Part shown: one piece after another, positions 1 through 5,446 of the stretch
Numbering within the stretch: the stretch's first letter is position 1
How the letters are laid out: every line of letters starts with the position of its first letter
Origin: Deltaproteobacteria bacterium
GTDB lineage: Bacteria; Desulfobacterota; Dissulfuribacteria; Dissulfuribacterales; UBA3076
Direction of reading: 5' to 3'
DNA length: 6,172 nucleotides
Assembly: GCA_027004315.1 (NCBI GenBank)
Contig: JALTHV010000361.1
Coordinates: 1-6,172, forward strand
Made by a program: the position numbers and the translations under genes
Notes under the pieces: model-generated
What the model saw: only the letters and a program-made list of their open reading frames with translations
What the model was told of the DNA's origin: nothing
The model's database searches: none

Positions 1-155
1 AGGTCGGGATTGCCAAGGCTAAAGTCACAGACATTGTCAGCGCCAAACCTGGCCTTGAGGCGGGCACCCTCTTCGAACATCTTTCGGATCCAGGATGCAT
101 TTTCTATGGAATCGAGCATCTTTTGGGCTATAATGCTGCCAGATGACAGGCCCAT
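1..155 (-). CDS. PLP-dependent class I aminotransferase, N-terminal fragment
   Basis: This is the first 51 codons of a gene reading leftward out of the window. The start is the ATG at 155-153, preceded on its own strand by a purine-rich GAAAGGGGAAAAG stretch that can serve as ribosome binding site. The peptide contains SWIRKMFEEG (residues 21-30) and ends in DFSLGNPD (44-51). That pattern is typical of the N-terminal arm of fold-type I aspartate-type aminotransferases; the L-x-x-G-x-P-D strand lies near the substrate carboxylate in this family. The Schiff-base lysine and the rest of the roughly 390-residue enzyme lie outside the window, so the amino donor and acceptor cannot be named. The gene is transcribed divergently from rpe, with the palindromic element between them. 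The family call is by recognition of the N-terminus and is fairly secure; the substrate is unknown. Confidence 0.8.
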   Translation of the reverse strand, partial: MGLSSGSIIAQKMLDSIENASWIRKMFEEGARLKARFGADNVCDFSLGNPD

Positions 156-181
156 CTTTTCCCCTTTCTGATTATTCCCTG

Positions 182-210
182 ATTGTATTTGTCTCTGTGT
201 AACCGTTCAC
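182..210 (-). promoter_or_regulatory. possible promoter of the aminotransferase gene
   Basis: On the minus strand a TACAAT hexamer (+ positions 187-182) matches five of six bases of the sigma70 -10 box. Seventeen bases upstream lies only a weak -35, GTGAAC (210-205). The predicted start, near 175, would give a leader of about 20 bases before the ATG at 155. The call rests mainly on the -10 box and position. Confidence 0.3.
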
Positions 211-215
211 ATTCC

Positions 216-332
216 CCCCGGCCAGCGGTAGCTTTTTTCAGGGGTTCAGGAGTATCGCCTGATGCACAAGATCAGGGCACTCTGCTCATTAATCCGCACT
301 GAAACCCTGAAAAAAGCTACCGCTGGCCGGGG
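216..332. repeat. 117-bp palindromic element with 34-bp inverted repeats
   Basis: The left arm (216-249) begins CCCCGGCCAGCGGTAGC, and the right arm (299-332) ends GCTACCGCTGGCCGGGG. The arms are inverted complements at 33 of 34 positions; the single mismatch is g244 against a304. The 49-base centre (250-298) contains a smaller stem, CCTGAT / ATCAGG (258-263 / 271-276), around a 7-base loop. No open reading frame of note lies inside. It sits between two divergent promoters, so neither flanking gene's predicted transcript includes it. This argues against a terminator or leader structure, although each arm carries a run of six T or A. It could be a MITE-like or other dispersed palindromic repeat, a cruciform-forming site, or the template of a small hairpin RNA. 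I see no clear target-site duplication in the flanks. The inverted repeat is read directly; its nature is not established. Confidence 0.9.
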
Positions 333-355
333 ATACTTACTATCCCCTGGCAAAC

Positions 356-384
356 TTGGCTGGTGCATAATCTAGGTATATAAT
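356..384 (+). promoter_or_regulatory. sigma70-type promoter of rpe, abutting the start codon
   Basis: A perfect -10 hexamer TATAAT lies at 379-384. TTGGCT at 356-361 matches the -35 consensus at four of six positions, and the spacer is exactly 17 bases. Transcription would start about seven bases after the -10, near 391-392, which coincides with the rpe ATG at 392. The mRNA may therefore have almost no 5' leader. Confidence 0.6.
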
Positions 385-391
385 ATATGTT

Positions 392-1069
392 ATGAAAGTA
401 CAGATTGCACCCTCTATCCTGTCTGCGGATTTTGGCCGTCTGTCTGAGGAGATTCGATCAGTAGAAGAGGCCGGGGCCGATGTGATTCATGTAGACGTCA
501 TGGATGGCCATTTTGTCCCCAACATTACAATGGGTCCTATGGTGGTGGAGGCCATACGATCAGCAACGAAGTTGCCTCTTGATGTGCACCTCATGATTGA
601 ATCGCCTGACCTTTACATAGACGACTTTGCCCGTGCCGGGGCCTCCTGGCTTACCGTCCATGTTGAGGCCTGTACGCACCTCCATAGGACTATCCAGGCC
701 ATAAGGGCCCATGGGCTCAGGGCTGGGGCTGCCTTGAACCCGGCTACATCTCCCTCGACCCTTGAGTATGTTCTTGAGGACCTGGATCTGATACTCGTGA
801 TGAGTGTAAATCCAGGCTTTGGTGGTCAGAATTTTATCCCCTCGGCCCTCAATAAGATAAGGTGCCTGCGTAGATCCTTGACGAGATCGGGTTACTGTGT
901 GCCTATAGAGGTAGATGGAGGTATAAATTTACAGAGCATAGAGGCTGTTGTGTCAGCAGGTGCCGATATCTGTGTAGTAGGATCAGCGGTTTTTGGTTCC
1001 CATGACTATGGAGCGACTATAAGAAGACTCAAAAAATTGGGAGAAAAAAGGCTTGGCGGACGGCTCTGA
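392..1069 (+). CDS. rpe: ribulose-phosphate 3-epimerase
   Basis: This cytosolic (beta/alpha)8-barrel enzyme interconverts D-ribulose 5-phosphate and D-xylulose 5-phosphate in the pentose phosphate pathway or Calvin cycle. The 225 residues match the family's usual 215-230. All signature motifs are present in order: IAPSILSADF (5-14), HVDVMDGHFVPN (33-44), LDVHLM (63-68), MSVNPGFGGQ (137-146), EVDGGIN (173-179) and GSAVF (197-201). H33, D35, H66 and D175 occupy the metal-ligand positions, and D35 and D175 are also the acid/base pair known for the family. The ATG at 392 gives the standard N-terminus. An in-frame stop at 368-370 leaves no good upstream alternative. No Shine-Dalgarno sequence lies at normal distance; the closest, AGG at 374-376, is 15 bases away. 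The gene appears to be a single-gene unit, ending at a hairpin before a convergent neighbour. Confidence 0.97.
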   Translation: MKVQIAPSILSADFGRLSEEIRSVEEAGADVIHVDVMDGHFVPNITMGPMVVEAIRSATKLPLDVHLMIESPDLYIDDFARAGASWLTVHVEACTHLHRTIQAIRAHGLRAGAALNPATSPSTLEYVLEDLDLILVMSVNPGFGGQNFIPSALNKIRCLRRSLTRSGYCVPIEVDGGINLQSIEAVVSAGADICVVGSAVFGSHDYGATIRRLKKLGEKRLGGRL

Positions 1070-1088
1070 TCTCTCTGGGGATTATTAT

Positions 1089-1120
1089 AAAGGGGACCTG
1101 ATTATAGGCCCCCCTTAATT
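1089..1120. terminator. hairpin in convergent gap, probable bidirectional terminator
   Basis: AAGGGG.CCT (1090-1099) can pair with AGG.CCCC.TT (1106-1116) around the 6-base loop GATTAT, with one A/C mismatch and one extra C. On the plus strand the stem is followed by TTAATTTAATT; on the minus strand the outgoing tail is TTTATAATAAT. Both tails are AT-rich, but neither is a pure T run. It sits 20 bases after the rpe stop and about 25 bases past the stop of the opposing small gene, where a shared terminator is expected. Confidence 0.55.
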
Positions 1121-1140
1121 TAATTAGGTGTATCCTTAAC

Positions 1141-1344
1141 TTAGCAACCTTCGATAACCCTTCTCTTTGGCCTGATGGTCACTTTCTGACCACATTTGAT
1201 TTTACACTTGCCTTTGATCTGGATGACCATCTCTTGCCCATCAATTTTGGTGACTTTACCCTTGCACTTTGCTGCCAGGCTGACGCCTGCCAGGCTTAGC
1301 AAGAAAAATAGGGCCAGAGCCAATGATGTAATCTTTTTGTACAT
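1141..1344 (-). CDS. small exported basic four-cysteine protein, function unknown
   Basis: The product has 67 residues. The ATG at 1344-1342 is chosen over one 12 codons upstream because a full AGGAGG ends six bases before it, and because it places a clean signal peptide at the N-terminus: MYKK, then a hydrophobic core (about residues 6-23) ending GVSLAA. Signal peptidase I cleavage would fall after SLA or SLAA. No lipobox is present, since K26 precedes C27. The mature part, about 42 residues, is strongly basic and holds cysteines at 27, 47, 51 and 67. Two short beta-prone stretches, KGKVTKIDGQEMVIQI and KCGQKVTIRPK, suggest a small SH3- or OB-like barrel; this is inference from residue pattern only. 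The cysteines could form disulfides or bind metal in the periplasm. The gene stands alone, convergent with rpe and divergent from the histidine kinase. I do not recognise a named family. Confidence 0.75.
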   Translation of the reverse strand: MYKKITSLALALFFLLSLAGVSLAAKCKGKVTKIDGQEMVIQIKGKCKIKCGQKVTIRPKRRVIEGC

Positions 1345-1350
1345 GTCTTT

Positions 1351-1356
1351 CCTCCT
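1351..1356 (-). promoter_or_regulatory. ribosome binding site fixing the small-protein start
   Basis: The minus strand reads AGGAGG here, six bases before the ATG at 1344. The alternative in-frame ATG at 1380 has no comparable site, so this decides the start. Confidence 0.8.
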
Positions 1357-1410
1357 TTTGTTGTTGATCGTTTCAGACAAAAATGTTATTTAAGCAACCC
1401 TAGTTAGCGA

Positions 1411-1431
1411 CTGAATGAAAGATCCATTCAG
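1411..1431. repeat. 7-bp perfect inverted repeat, possible operator
   Basis: CTGAATG (1411-1417) and CATTCAG (1425-1431) are exact inverted complements around the 7-base spacer AAAGATC. The half-sites are 14 bases apart start to start. That could suit a dimeric regulator slightly longer than one helical turn, or a short RNA hairpin in the leader of the minus-strand gene. There is no T run after it on either strand, so it is not a terminator. Confidence 0.4.
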
Positions 1432-1541
1432 ACACAATTTTGAATTCTGAATTTAAAAAAGGCTATTACCCCAATTATGTCAACATCCCTGACCTAAACC
1501 CAAAAAACAGAATCCAATGTCTCTGTTCAGACAGCACATAC

Positions 1542-1569
1542 TTGAATACTTCTATAAGACTGTTAATAT
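1542..1569 (+). promoter_or_regulatory. possible promoter of the histidine kinase-queD-queE transcript
   Basis: TTGAAT (1542-1547) and TAATAT (1564-1569) each match four of six consensus bases with a 16-base spacer. Transcription from about 1576 would give a leader of some 80 bases before the kinase ATG at 1660. This is the best candidate seen but not a strong one. Confidence 0.3.
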
Positions 1570-1659
1570 ACGAAAATAGGGCCTTATGTCAAGTTGTTTT
1601 AAGATAATTAGTTTGCCGTTTCAGTCAAAGAAATAGGGGAATAGTTAGGCCATATATTA

Positions 1660-3117
1660 ATGATAAGTGAATCTACCATAGCACCTTCTGATAAAGACAG
1701 AGATAATGTCTTCTGCCACATGGATTTATCCCGCGGCTATAGTAGGGTCCGGCCCTTACTGGATCTGGCAGAAAAGCTCAATGTGGCCTTTTTGAAGGCG
1801 CGTGACCTTGATGAGATCCTTCAGGCCGTGCTGGTCGGTATAAGCATGAAAGAGGGCCTGGGTTTTAACCGAGCCTTTTTGATCTGGCTTGATAGTGAAA
1901 AACAGTGCCTGCAGGGTGAGTTGGCAATTGGCCCGCTGACCCCTGAAGATGCCCATCAGATATGGACAGAGATATCTCGAAAGCGGCCATCTCTATTTGA
2001 TATTTTGGATAATGTCAGGGATACATTCTATGATGACAGCTATCCGCTCAATCAATTTGTAAGACAGATAAGGGTCCCCCTTTCGGCAAAGGACCACATC
2101 CTGGTGCAGTCGATAACTCAAAAGCAGGCATTTTTGATCAGGCGTAAGGGCAACACGGATCTTGCCGCATCACAGGATCTCTTACAGATTCTAGAGACAA
2201 CAGATGAGTTTGTAATCGCGCCACTCTTTACCCAGGAAGAGGCCTATGGAGTAATCATCGCTGACAATTTCATTACTGGATCTCCTATAGAGCAGGAAGA
2301 TGTGGATGCCCTCCAACTCTTTGCATGTTTTGCCTCTATAGCAATCAGCAGGGTACGCATGTGTAAGTTGCTGGAAGAGAGAATTGAGGCATTAAAGACA
2401 TTGAATGATGAGGTGGAACGTAACAAGGATCTCTTGGTTGAAGCAGAGAGGTATGCCGCCCTGGGGAGGATGGCCGATCAGTTGGCCCATGAGATAAGGA
2501 ATCCCCTTTCGGTAATAGGGGGAATAGCCAGGATCCTCGAGAGAAAGATCAAGGGTCCTGAATTGATTTGTTATGTAGACACAATAGTCAAACAGAGCAG
2601 ACGTCTGGAAAGGACCCTTGGTGAGATCCTCGATTTTAATCAGGTCCCTGAATTGCGTCTGGAGCAGGTAAGACTATACGATCTGATGAAGACCTCTTTG
2701 GCCCTCTTTCAACCAGATCTGGATAGGCACAACATAGGGCTCCAGACCCATTTCCCTGGTCCAGAACCGATCCTCTACGCCGATCTCATATATATACGTC
2801 GGGCCTTTCTAAGCATACTAAAGAATGCAGTGGATGCCATGCCTGAGGGGGGATCTCTGATAGTCTCTGTATCTATCTCTAAAGAAAACGTTGAGGTCCA
2901 GATAATAGATACAGGGTTTGGAATGGCAAGGAGGCACTTGAGCAAGGCAGGCGAGCCCTTTTTTACTACCAAGATCCATGGTCTGGGTCTGGGCCTGAAC
3001 CTGGCAAAACGGTCTGTTGAGTTACATGGAGGGGGCCTGTGTCTTGCAAGAAATAGGCTTGGCGGTATAACTGTGACAGTCACCCTCCCAAAAAAGATGG
3101 GCAAGAAATATGTTTGA
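1660..3117 (+). CDS. soluble GAF-domain sensor histidine kinase
   Basis: This 485-residue two-component sensor kinase has no transmembrane segment or signal peptide and is therefore likely cytosolic. Residues about 30-235 form a GAF-like sensory region (GLGFNRAFLIWLD near 66-78, IAPLFTQEEAYGVIIADN at 186-203). A short coiled-coil linker (236-265) leads to the HisKA dimerisation domain, whose H-box AHEIRNPLSVIGG carries the predicted phosphorylated H277. The HATPase_c domain follows with N-box LKNAVDAMPEGG (N389), G1 DTGFGM (417-422), F-box FFTTK (434-438) and G2 GLGLGL (441-446). All catalytic motifs look intact. No receiver domain is attached and no response regulator lies nearby, so partner and signal are unknown. 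The stop overlaps the queD start by 8 bases, implying cotranscription. The ATG at 1660 has only a weak AGG (1647-1649) ten bases upstream; M21 (1720) is a less likely alternative. Confidence 0.92.
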   Translation: MISESTIAPSDKDRDNVFCHMDLSRGYSRVRPLLDLAEKLNVAFLKARDLDEILQAVLVGISMKEGLGFNRAFLIWLDSEKQCLQGELAIGPLTPEDAHQIWTEISRKRPSLFDILDNVRDTFYDDSYPLNQFVRQIRVPLSAKDHILVQSITQKQAFLIRRKGNTDLAASQDLLQILETTDEFVIAPLFTQEEAYGVIIADNFITGSPIEQEDVDALQLFACFASIAISRVRMCKLLEERIEALKTLNDEVERNKDLLVEAERYAALGRMADQLAHEIRNPLSVIGGIARILERKIKGPELICYVDTIVKQSRRLERTLGEILDFNQVPELRLEQVRLYDLMKTSLALFQPDLDRHNIGLQTHFPGPEPILYADLIYIRRAFLSILKNAVDAMPEGGSLIVSVSISKENVEVQIIDTGFGMARRHLSKAGEPFFTTKIHGLGLGLNLAKRSVELHGGGLCLARNRLGGITVTVTLPKKMGKKYV

Positions 3118-3484
3118 GATTTTTATAAAGACGCATTTTTCATCTGCTCACTACTTACGTAACTACCCTGGAAACTGTGAGCACCTCCATGGCCATAACT
3201 GGGATGTAAAGGTGGTAGTCGCGGCCAAAAAGTTGAACAAAATAGACGTGGCTATTGATTTCAGGGACCTCAAGAAGGCCTTAAAAAGGGTCTTGTCCGA
3301 GCTGGACCACACCAATCTAAATGATCATCCCTGGTTCAGAGAGAGGAATCCGTCATCAGAGAGACTGGCAGAGTACATCTATGGACGTATTAAGGAGGAA
3401 CTCATGCCCTTTGGCGATGTAGATCTGGCAAGGGTCACTGTCTGCGAGACGTCTGGGACTGGAGTGACCTATTGGGAGGAGTAA
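3110..3484 (+). CDS. queD: 6-carboxy-5,6,7,8-tetrahydropterin synthase (QueD)
   Basis: QueD converts 7,8-dihydroneopterin triphosphate to 6-carboxytetrahydropterin, the second dedicated step towards preQ0 and queuosine. The 124 residues match the bacterial QueD length. The zinc ligands are H14 (SSAHYL) and H27 and H29 in CEHLHGH (23-29), where C23 is the catalytic cysteine of the C-x3-H-x-H signature. IDFRDLK (49-55), LDHTNLND (65-72) and the pterin-binding glutamate in VCETSGTG (E113) are also present. The C-x3-HGH pattern and the adjacent queE favour QueD over a 6-pyruvoyl-tetrahydropterin synthase, though the two share a fold. The ATG lies inside the last codons of the histidine kinase, an 8-base overlap that suggests translational coupling. 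Its own ribosome binding site is weak (GATGGGCAAG just upstream). GTP cyclohydrolase and QueC genes are not in the window. Confidence 0.93.
   Translation: MFEIFIKTHFSSAHYLRNYPGNCEHLHGHNWDVKVVVAAKKLNKIDVAIDFRDLKKALKRVLSELDHTNLNDHPWFRERNPSSERLAEYIYGRIKEELMPFGDVDLARVTVCETSGTGVTYWEE
3474..3481 (+). promoter_or_regulatory. ribosome binding site fixing a TTG start for queE
   Basis: GGGAGGAG within the last queD codons lies eight bases before TTG at 3490-3492. An in-frame TTG at 3472 would begin before this site and adds six residues (GGVKG) not expected in the family, so 3490 is preferred. Confidence 0.7.
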
Positions 3485-3489
3485 AGGGC

Positions 3490-4146
3490 TTGAGATCTCC
3501 CTATAGCTCAACCTGTTCCATCTCAGAGACCTTTGTGAGCCTTCAGGGAGAAGGGGCATGGGCCGGGTGGCCCTGTTATTTTATCCGTCTGTCAGGCTGT
3601 AATCTCAGGTGTACCTATTGTGATACCAGATATGCCTATACAGGAAGAGAAGAGAAAGATATTACCGGTCTTATTGAGGAGTGGAGACAGAGCCGGATTG
3701 ACCTTATAGAGGTTACTGGAGGAGAACCCCTATTCCAGCCCGGGACTCTCACATTGCTCAGGGCCTTGCTGGATGAGGGCGCCAAAGTGCTTCTGGAGAC
3801 CAATGGGAGTCTGCCCCTTAGTGATGTCCCCAGAGAAGTGATCAAGATAGTTGATCGGAAGACCCCAGGAAGTGGCATGGAAAAATTTTGGCTTGAAGAG
3901 AATCTTCGTTGGCTGAATCAGGGGGATCAGCTCAAGTTTGTGATAACAGACCAGGAAGACTATGAATGGGCAAGGGAGGAGGTCCTGAGGCTCTGCCTTT
4001 GGCGCTATACAGAGGTCCTGTTTTCTCCTGTATGGAAAAGCTTAGCTCCTTCTGATCTGGCTGGCTGGATTGTAGCGGATAGGCTCCCTGTGAGATTTCA
4101 GATCCAGTTGCATAAAGTCCTCTGGGGAGATAAAAGAGGTATATAG
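3490..4146 (+). CDS. queE: 7-carboxy-7-deazaguanine synthase (QueE), radical SAM enzyme
   Basis: QueE is a radical SAM enzyme that contracts the ring of 6-carboxytetrahydropterin, the QueD product, to 7-carboxy-7-deazaguanine. With the TTG start at 3490 the protein has 218 residues, within the family range. The opening block ETFVSLQGEG (13-22) is characteristic. CNLRCTYC (37-44) supplies the C-x3-C-x2-C ligands C37, C41 and C44 of the 4Fe-4S cluster, in the canonical spacing and not the expanded spacing of the E. coli enzyme. VTGGEP (75-80) is the SAM-binding GGE motif; DRKTPGSGME (122-131) and the late QLHK (206-209) are further QueE hallmarks. The start is chosen from the strong GGGAGGAG eight bases upstream. 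The gene starts five bases after the queD stop and probably shares its transcript. No terminator with a T run is visible behind it. Confidence 0.94.
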   Translation: MRSPYSSTCSISETFVSLQGEGAWAGWPCYFIRLSGCNLRCTYCDTRYAYTGREEKDITGLIEEWRQSRIDLIEVTGGEPLFQPGTLTLLRALLDEGAKVLLETNGSLPLSDVPREVIKIVDRKTPGSGMEKFWLEENLRWLNQGDQLKFVITDQEDYEWAREEVLRLCLWRYTEVLFSPVWKSLAPSDLAGWIVADRLPVRFQIQLHKVLWGDKRGI

Positions 4147-4158
4147 TCTGAAAAGACA

Positions 4159-4188
4159 TTGACAGGTTTATTTAAATAATGTAAGAAT
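4159..4188 (+). promoter_or_regulatory. probable promoter of the atp operon
   Basis: A perfect TTGACA (4159-4164) starts 13 bases after the queE stop. The best -10 at acceptable distance is AAGAAT (4183-4188, four of six, 18-base spacer); AATAAT at 4175-4180 is a better hexamer but only 10 bases away. Transcription from about 4195 would leave an 80-base AT-rich leader. Read-through from queE is also possible because no terminator separates them. Confidence 0.45.
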
Positions 4189-4276
4189 ATTTTGAAGTGA
4201 CTTCTGAATGGAGCTTCATTTGTTCTAAGTTCCTAATTTATTTAGATTTTGGGCCTCTGGAGGAAGGAAACGTAAG

Positions 4277-4702
4277 ATGATATCTATTGATTACTCAATA
4301 CTTGTAGTGATTATTTGTTTTTTAATCCTGATGGTCATTCTAAATTCTATGCTCTATAAGCCGATTCGCCAGGTGCTTAAAAAGCGTGAGTCTCAGATGG
4401 ATTCTATCCGGGAAGAGGGAGAAAAATACGAGCGTAATACCCAACAGATTATCAAGGATTTTGAACAGAAGTTGGCAGATGCCCGTGCAGCCGGACAGAA
4501 GGCAATGGAGAGTTTGAAGGCAGAGGCTCTAAAGGAAGAGTCCGATATAACTGAAGCGGGTAAGAAGGAGGCTGAGGCCAAGAAGCAGGAGCTGATGGCG
4601 AGTCTGTCAGCTCAGATTGAGACGGCTAGGAAGGACCTTTTGTCCAAGCTCGAGGCCTTTGCGATGGAAATTTCCCAAAAGCTTCTGGGGAGGGCTATAT
4701 AA
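4277..4702 (+). CDS. atpF': F1Fo ATP synthase subunit b' (short b subunit)
   Basis: This is one half of the b/b' peripheral stalk that anchors the F1 head to the membrane sector. The 141 residues show a single N-terminal transmembrane helix (about 5-27, rich in I, L and V) followed by LYKPIRQVLKKRE, the usual juxtamembrane block. The rest is a long charged, Ala/Glu/Lys-rich coiled coil ending in a short helix, MEISQKLLGRAI. It has no signal peptide, unlike the next gene. A purine-rich GGAGGAAGGAAA (4259-4270) lies just upstream, with AAGGA eight bases before the ATG. It is the first atp gene; no atpE (c) or atpB (a) precedes it, so the proton channel genes are elsewhere in the genome. Its stop abuts the atpF start with no gap. 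Assignment as b' rather than b follows length and order. Confidence 0.9.
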   Translation: MISIDYSILVVIICFLILMVILNSMLYKPIRQVLKKRESQMDSIREEGEKYERNTQQIIKDFEQKLADARAAGQKAMESLKAEALKEESDITEAGKKEAEAKKQELMASLSAQIETARKDLLSKLEAFAMEISQKLLGRAI

Positions 4703-5446
4703 ATGGTATATACGAGGAAGGGTTGGGTTGGCATTTCCTTAGTTTTGGTTTTTTCTCTGATGGTTATGTTTACAGCCATCGAAGGAGTGGCAGGGGCTGC
4801 TGAAGGTGTTTTAGGGCATGCTGCTGTCTCAGGCCTTAAGTCTGTACATGGTATTCTTGTAGCTCAGGCAGATCAGAGTGCGGGGGGTGCTGTTGCTGTT
4901 CCTGAGAAGAAGGCACATGAAACGGCTACCTCTAGTAAAGAGGAAGAGAGCCATAGCCTGAGCCATACACAGATAATGAATTTTATCTGGGGCTGTCTTA
5001 ATTTCACTCTTCTTGTCTATCTATTGGTAAGGTTTGGGAAAAAGCCTGTCTCAGATGCCCTTAGAGGGAGGATTGAGTCCATACAGAATACCTTTGATGA
5101 CCTGGAAGCTAGACGATCAGAGGCAGAGCAGAAGTATGCAGAGTATGAGCGCAAGCTTTCTGGTATGGATGAGCAGGCAAAAAATATGTTAGAGACCTTT
5201 AGAGAGCAGGCTCAGGCAGAAAAAGAGAAGATTATAGCCCGGGCCCATGACACTGCAGAGACTATCAAGGCCCAGGCAGAATTTTATGTACAGCAGGAAC
5301 TTGTCAAGGCAAAGACTAAGCTACAGACTGAGGTAGCTGATATGGCTGTCAAAATGGCAGAAGAATTGATTCGCAAGAATCTGAATGAGCAGGATCATCA
5401 TCGGCTTATCAGTGAATATCTTGAAAGGGTGGTGCAAAAAAATTGA
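4703..5446 (+). CDS. atpF: F1Fo ATP synthase subunit b with N-terminal signal-like extension
   Basis: This is the second peripheral stalk subunit. The 247 residues are longer than the 150-200 usual for b. Residues 1-33 look like a signal peptide (RK, hydrophobic core 10-24, then GVAGAAEG). A low-complexity Ala/Gly/Ser/Glu/His linker runs to about 88. The membrane anchor is IMNFIWGCLNFTLLVYLLVRFGKKPVSDAL (91-120), the conserved b-subunit anchor and juxtamembrane block. A charged coiled coil follows to the C-terminus, ending LIRKNLNEQDHHRLISEYLERV, the delta-contacting region. N-terminal signal-like extensions are familiar in deltaproteobacterial b subunits, but the linker of about 55 residues seems long. 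GGGGAGGG (4687-4694) lies eight bases before the ATG. The start directly follows the atpF' stop, and the stop TGA overlaps the atpH start. Confidence 0.93.
   Translation: MVYTRKGWVGISLVLVFSLMVMFTAIEGVAGAAEGVLGHAAVSGLKSVHGILVAQADQSAGGAVAVPEKKAHETATSSKEEESHSLSHTQIMNFIWGCLNFTLLVYLLVRFGKKPVSDALRGRIESIQNTFDDLEARRSEAEQKYAEYERKLSGMDEQAKNMLETFREQAQAEKEKIIARAHDTAETIKAQAEFYVQQELVKAKTKLQTEVADMAVKMAEELIRKNLNEQDHHRLISEYLERVVQKN

Larger units (their letters stand above)
1345..1659. other. 315-bp divergent intergenic region, AT-rich, with repeated octamers
   Basis: There is no credible gene here. The stretch separates the minus-strand small-protein gene from the plus-strand histidine kinase and must hold both promoters. 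TTCAGACA occurs three times on the plus strand (1372-1379, 1427-1434, 1526-1533), and a one-mismatch version TTCAGTCA lies at 1620-1627. A perfect 7-bp inverted repeat CTGAATG / CATTCAG (1411-1417 / 1425-1431) overlaps the second copy, and another CTGAATT half lies at 1447-1453. A minus-strand TTGACA is present at 1483-1478 but has no good -10 at the right distance, so the small gene's promoter could not be placed. Confidence 0.6.

Noticed and set aside
216..332. Reading the long palindrome as a rho-independent terminator
   Set aside because: It lies between two genes that diverge from it, upstream of both predicted promoters, and the T/A runs are inside the arms and not after the stem.
1196..1393. 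Plus-strand 65-residue open frame
   Set aside because: It lies antisense to the small exported protein, which has a strong ribosome binding site and signal peptide; the plus frame shows no such support.
1653..1658. TATATT just before the kinase ATG as a -10 box for a leaderless kinase mRNA
   Set aside because: It ends one base before the ATG, so transcription would begin inside the gene, and there is no matching -35.
1570..1659. A preQ1 riboswitch ahead of the kinase-queD-queE transcript
   Set aside because: I see no compact hairpin with the A-rich tail that defines the small preQ1 aptamer, and the first gene is a kinase.
1786..1799. GCCTT/AAGGC hairpin early in the kinase gene
   Set aside because: It is a short five-pair stem within a well-supported coding sequence, consistent with chance.
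2775..3104. Minus-strand 109-residue open frame inside the histidine kinase
   Set aside because: It is antisense to the HATPase domain, whose motifs are intact in the plus frame; the minus product is Arg/Pro-rich with no recognisable features.
4146..4157. GTCT-GAAA-AGAC hairpin at the end of queE as a terminator
   Set aside because: The stem is only four base pairs and is not followed by a T run.
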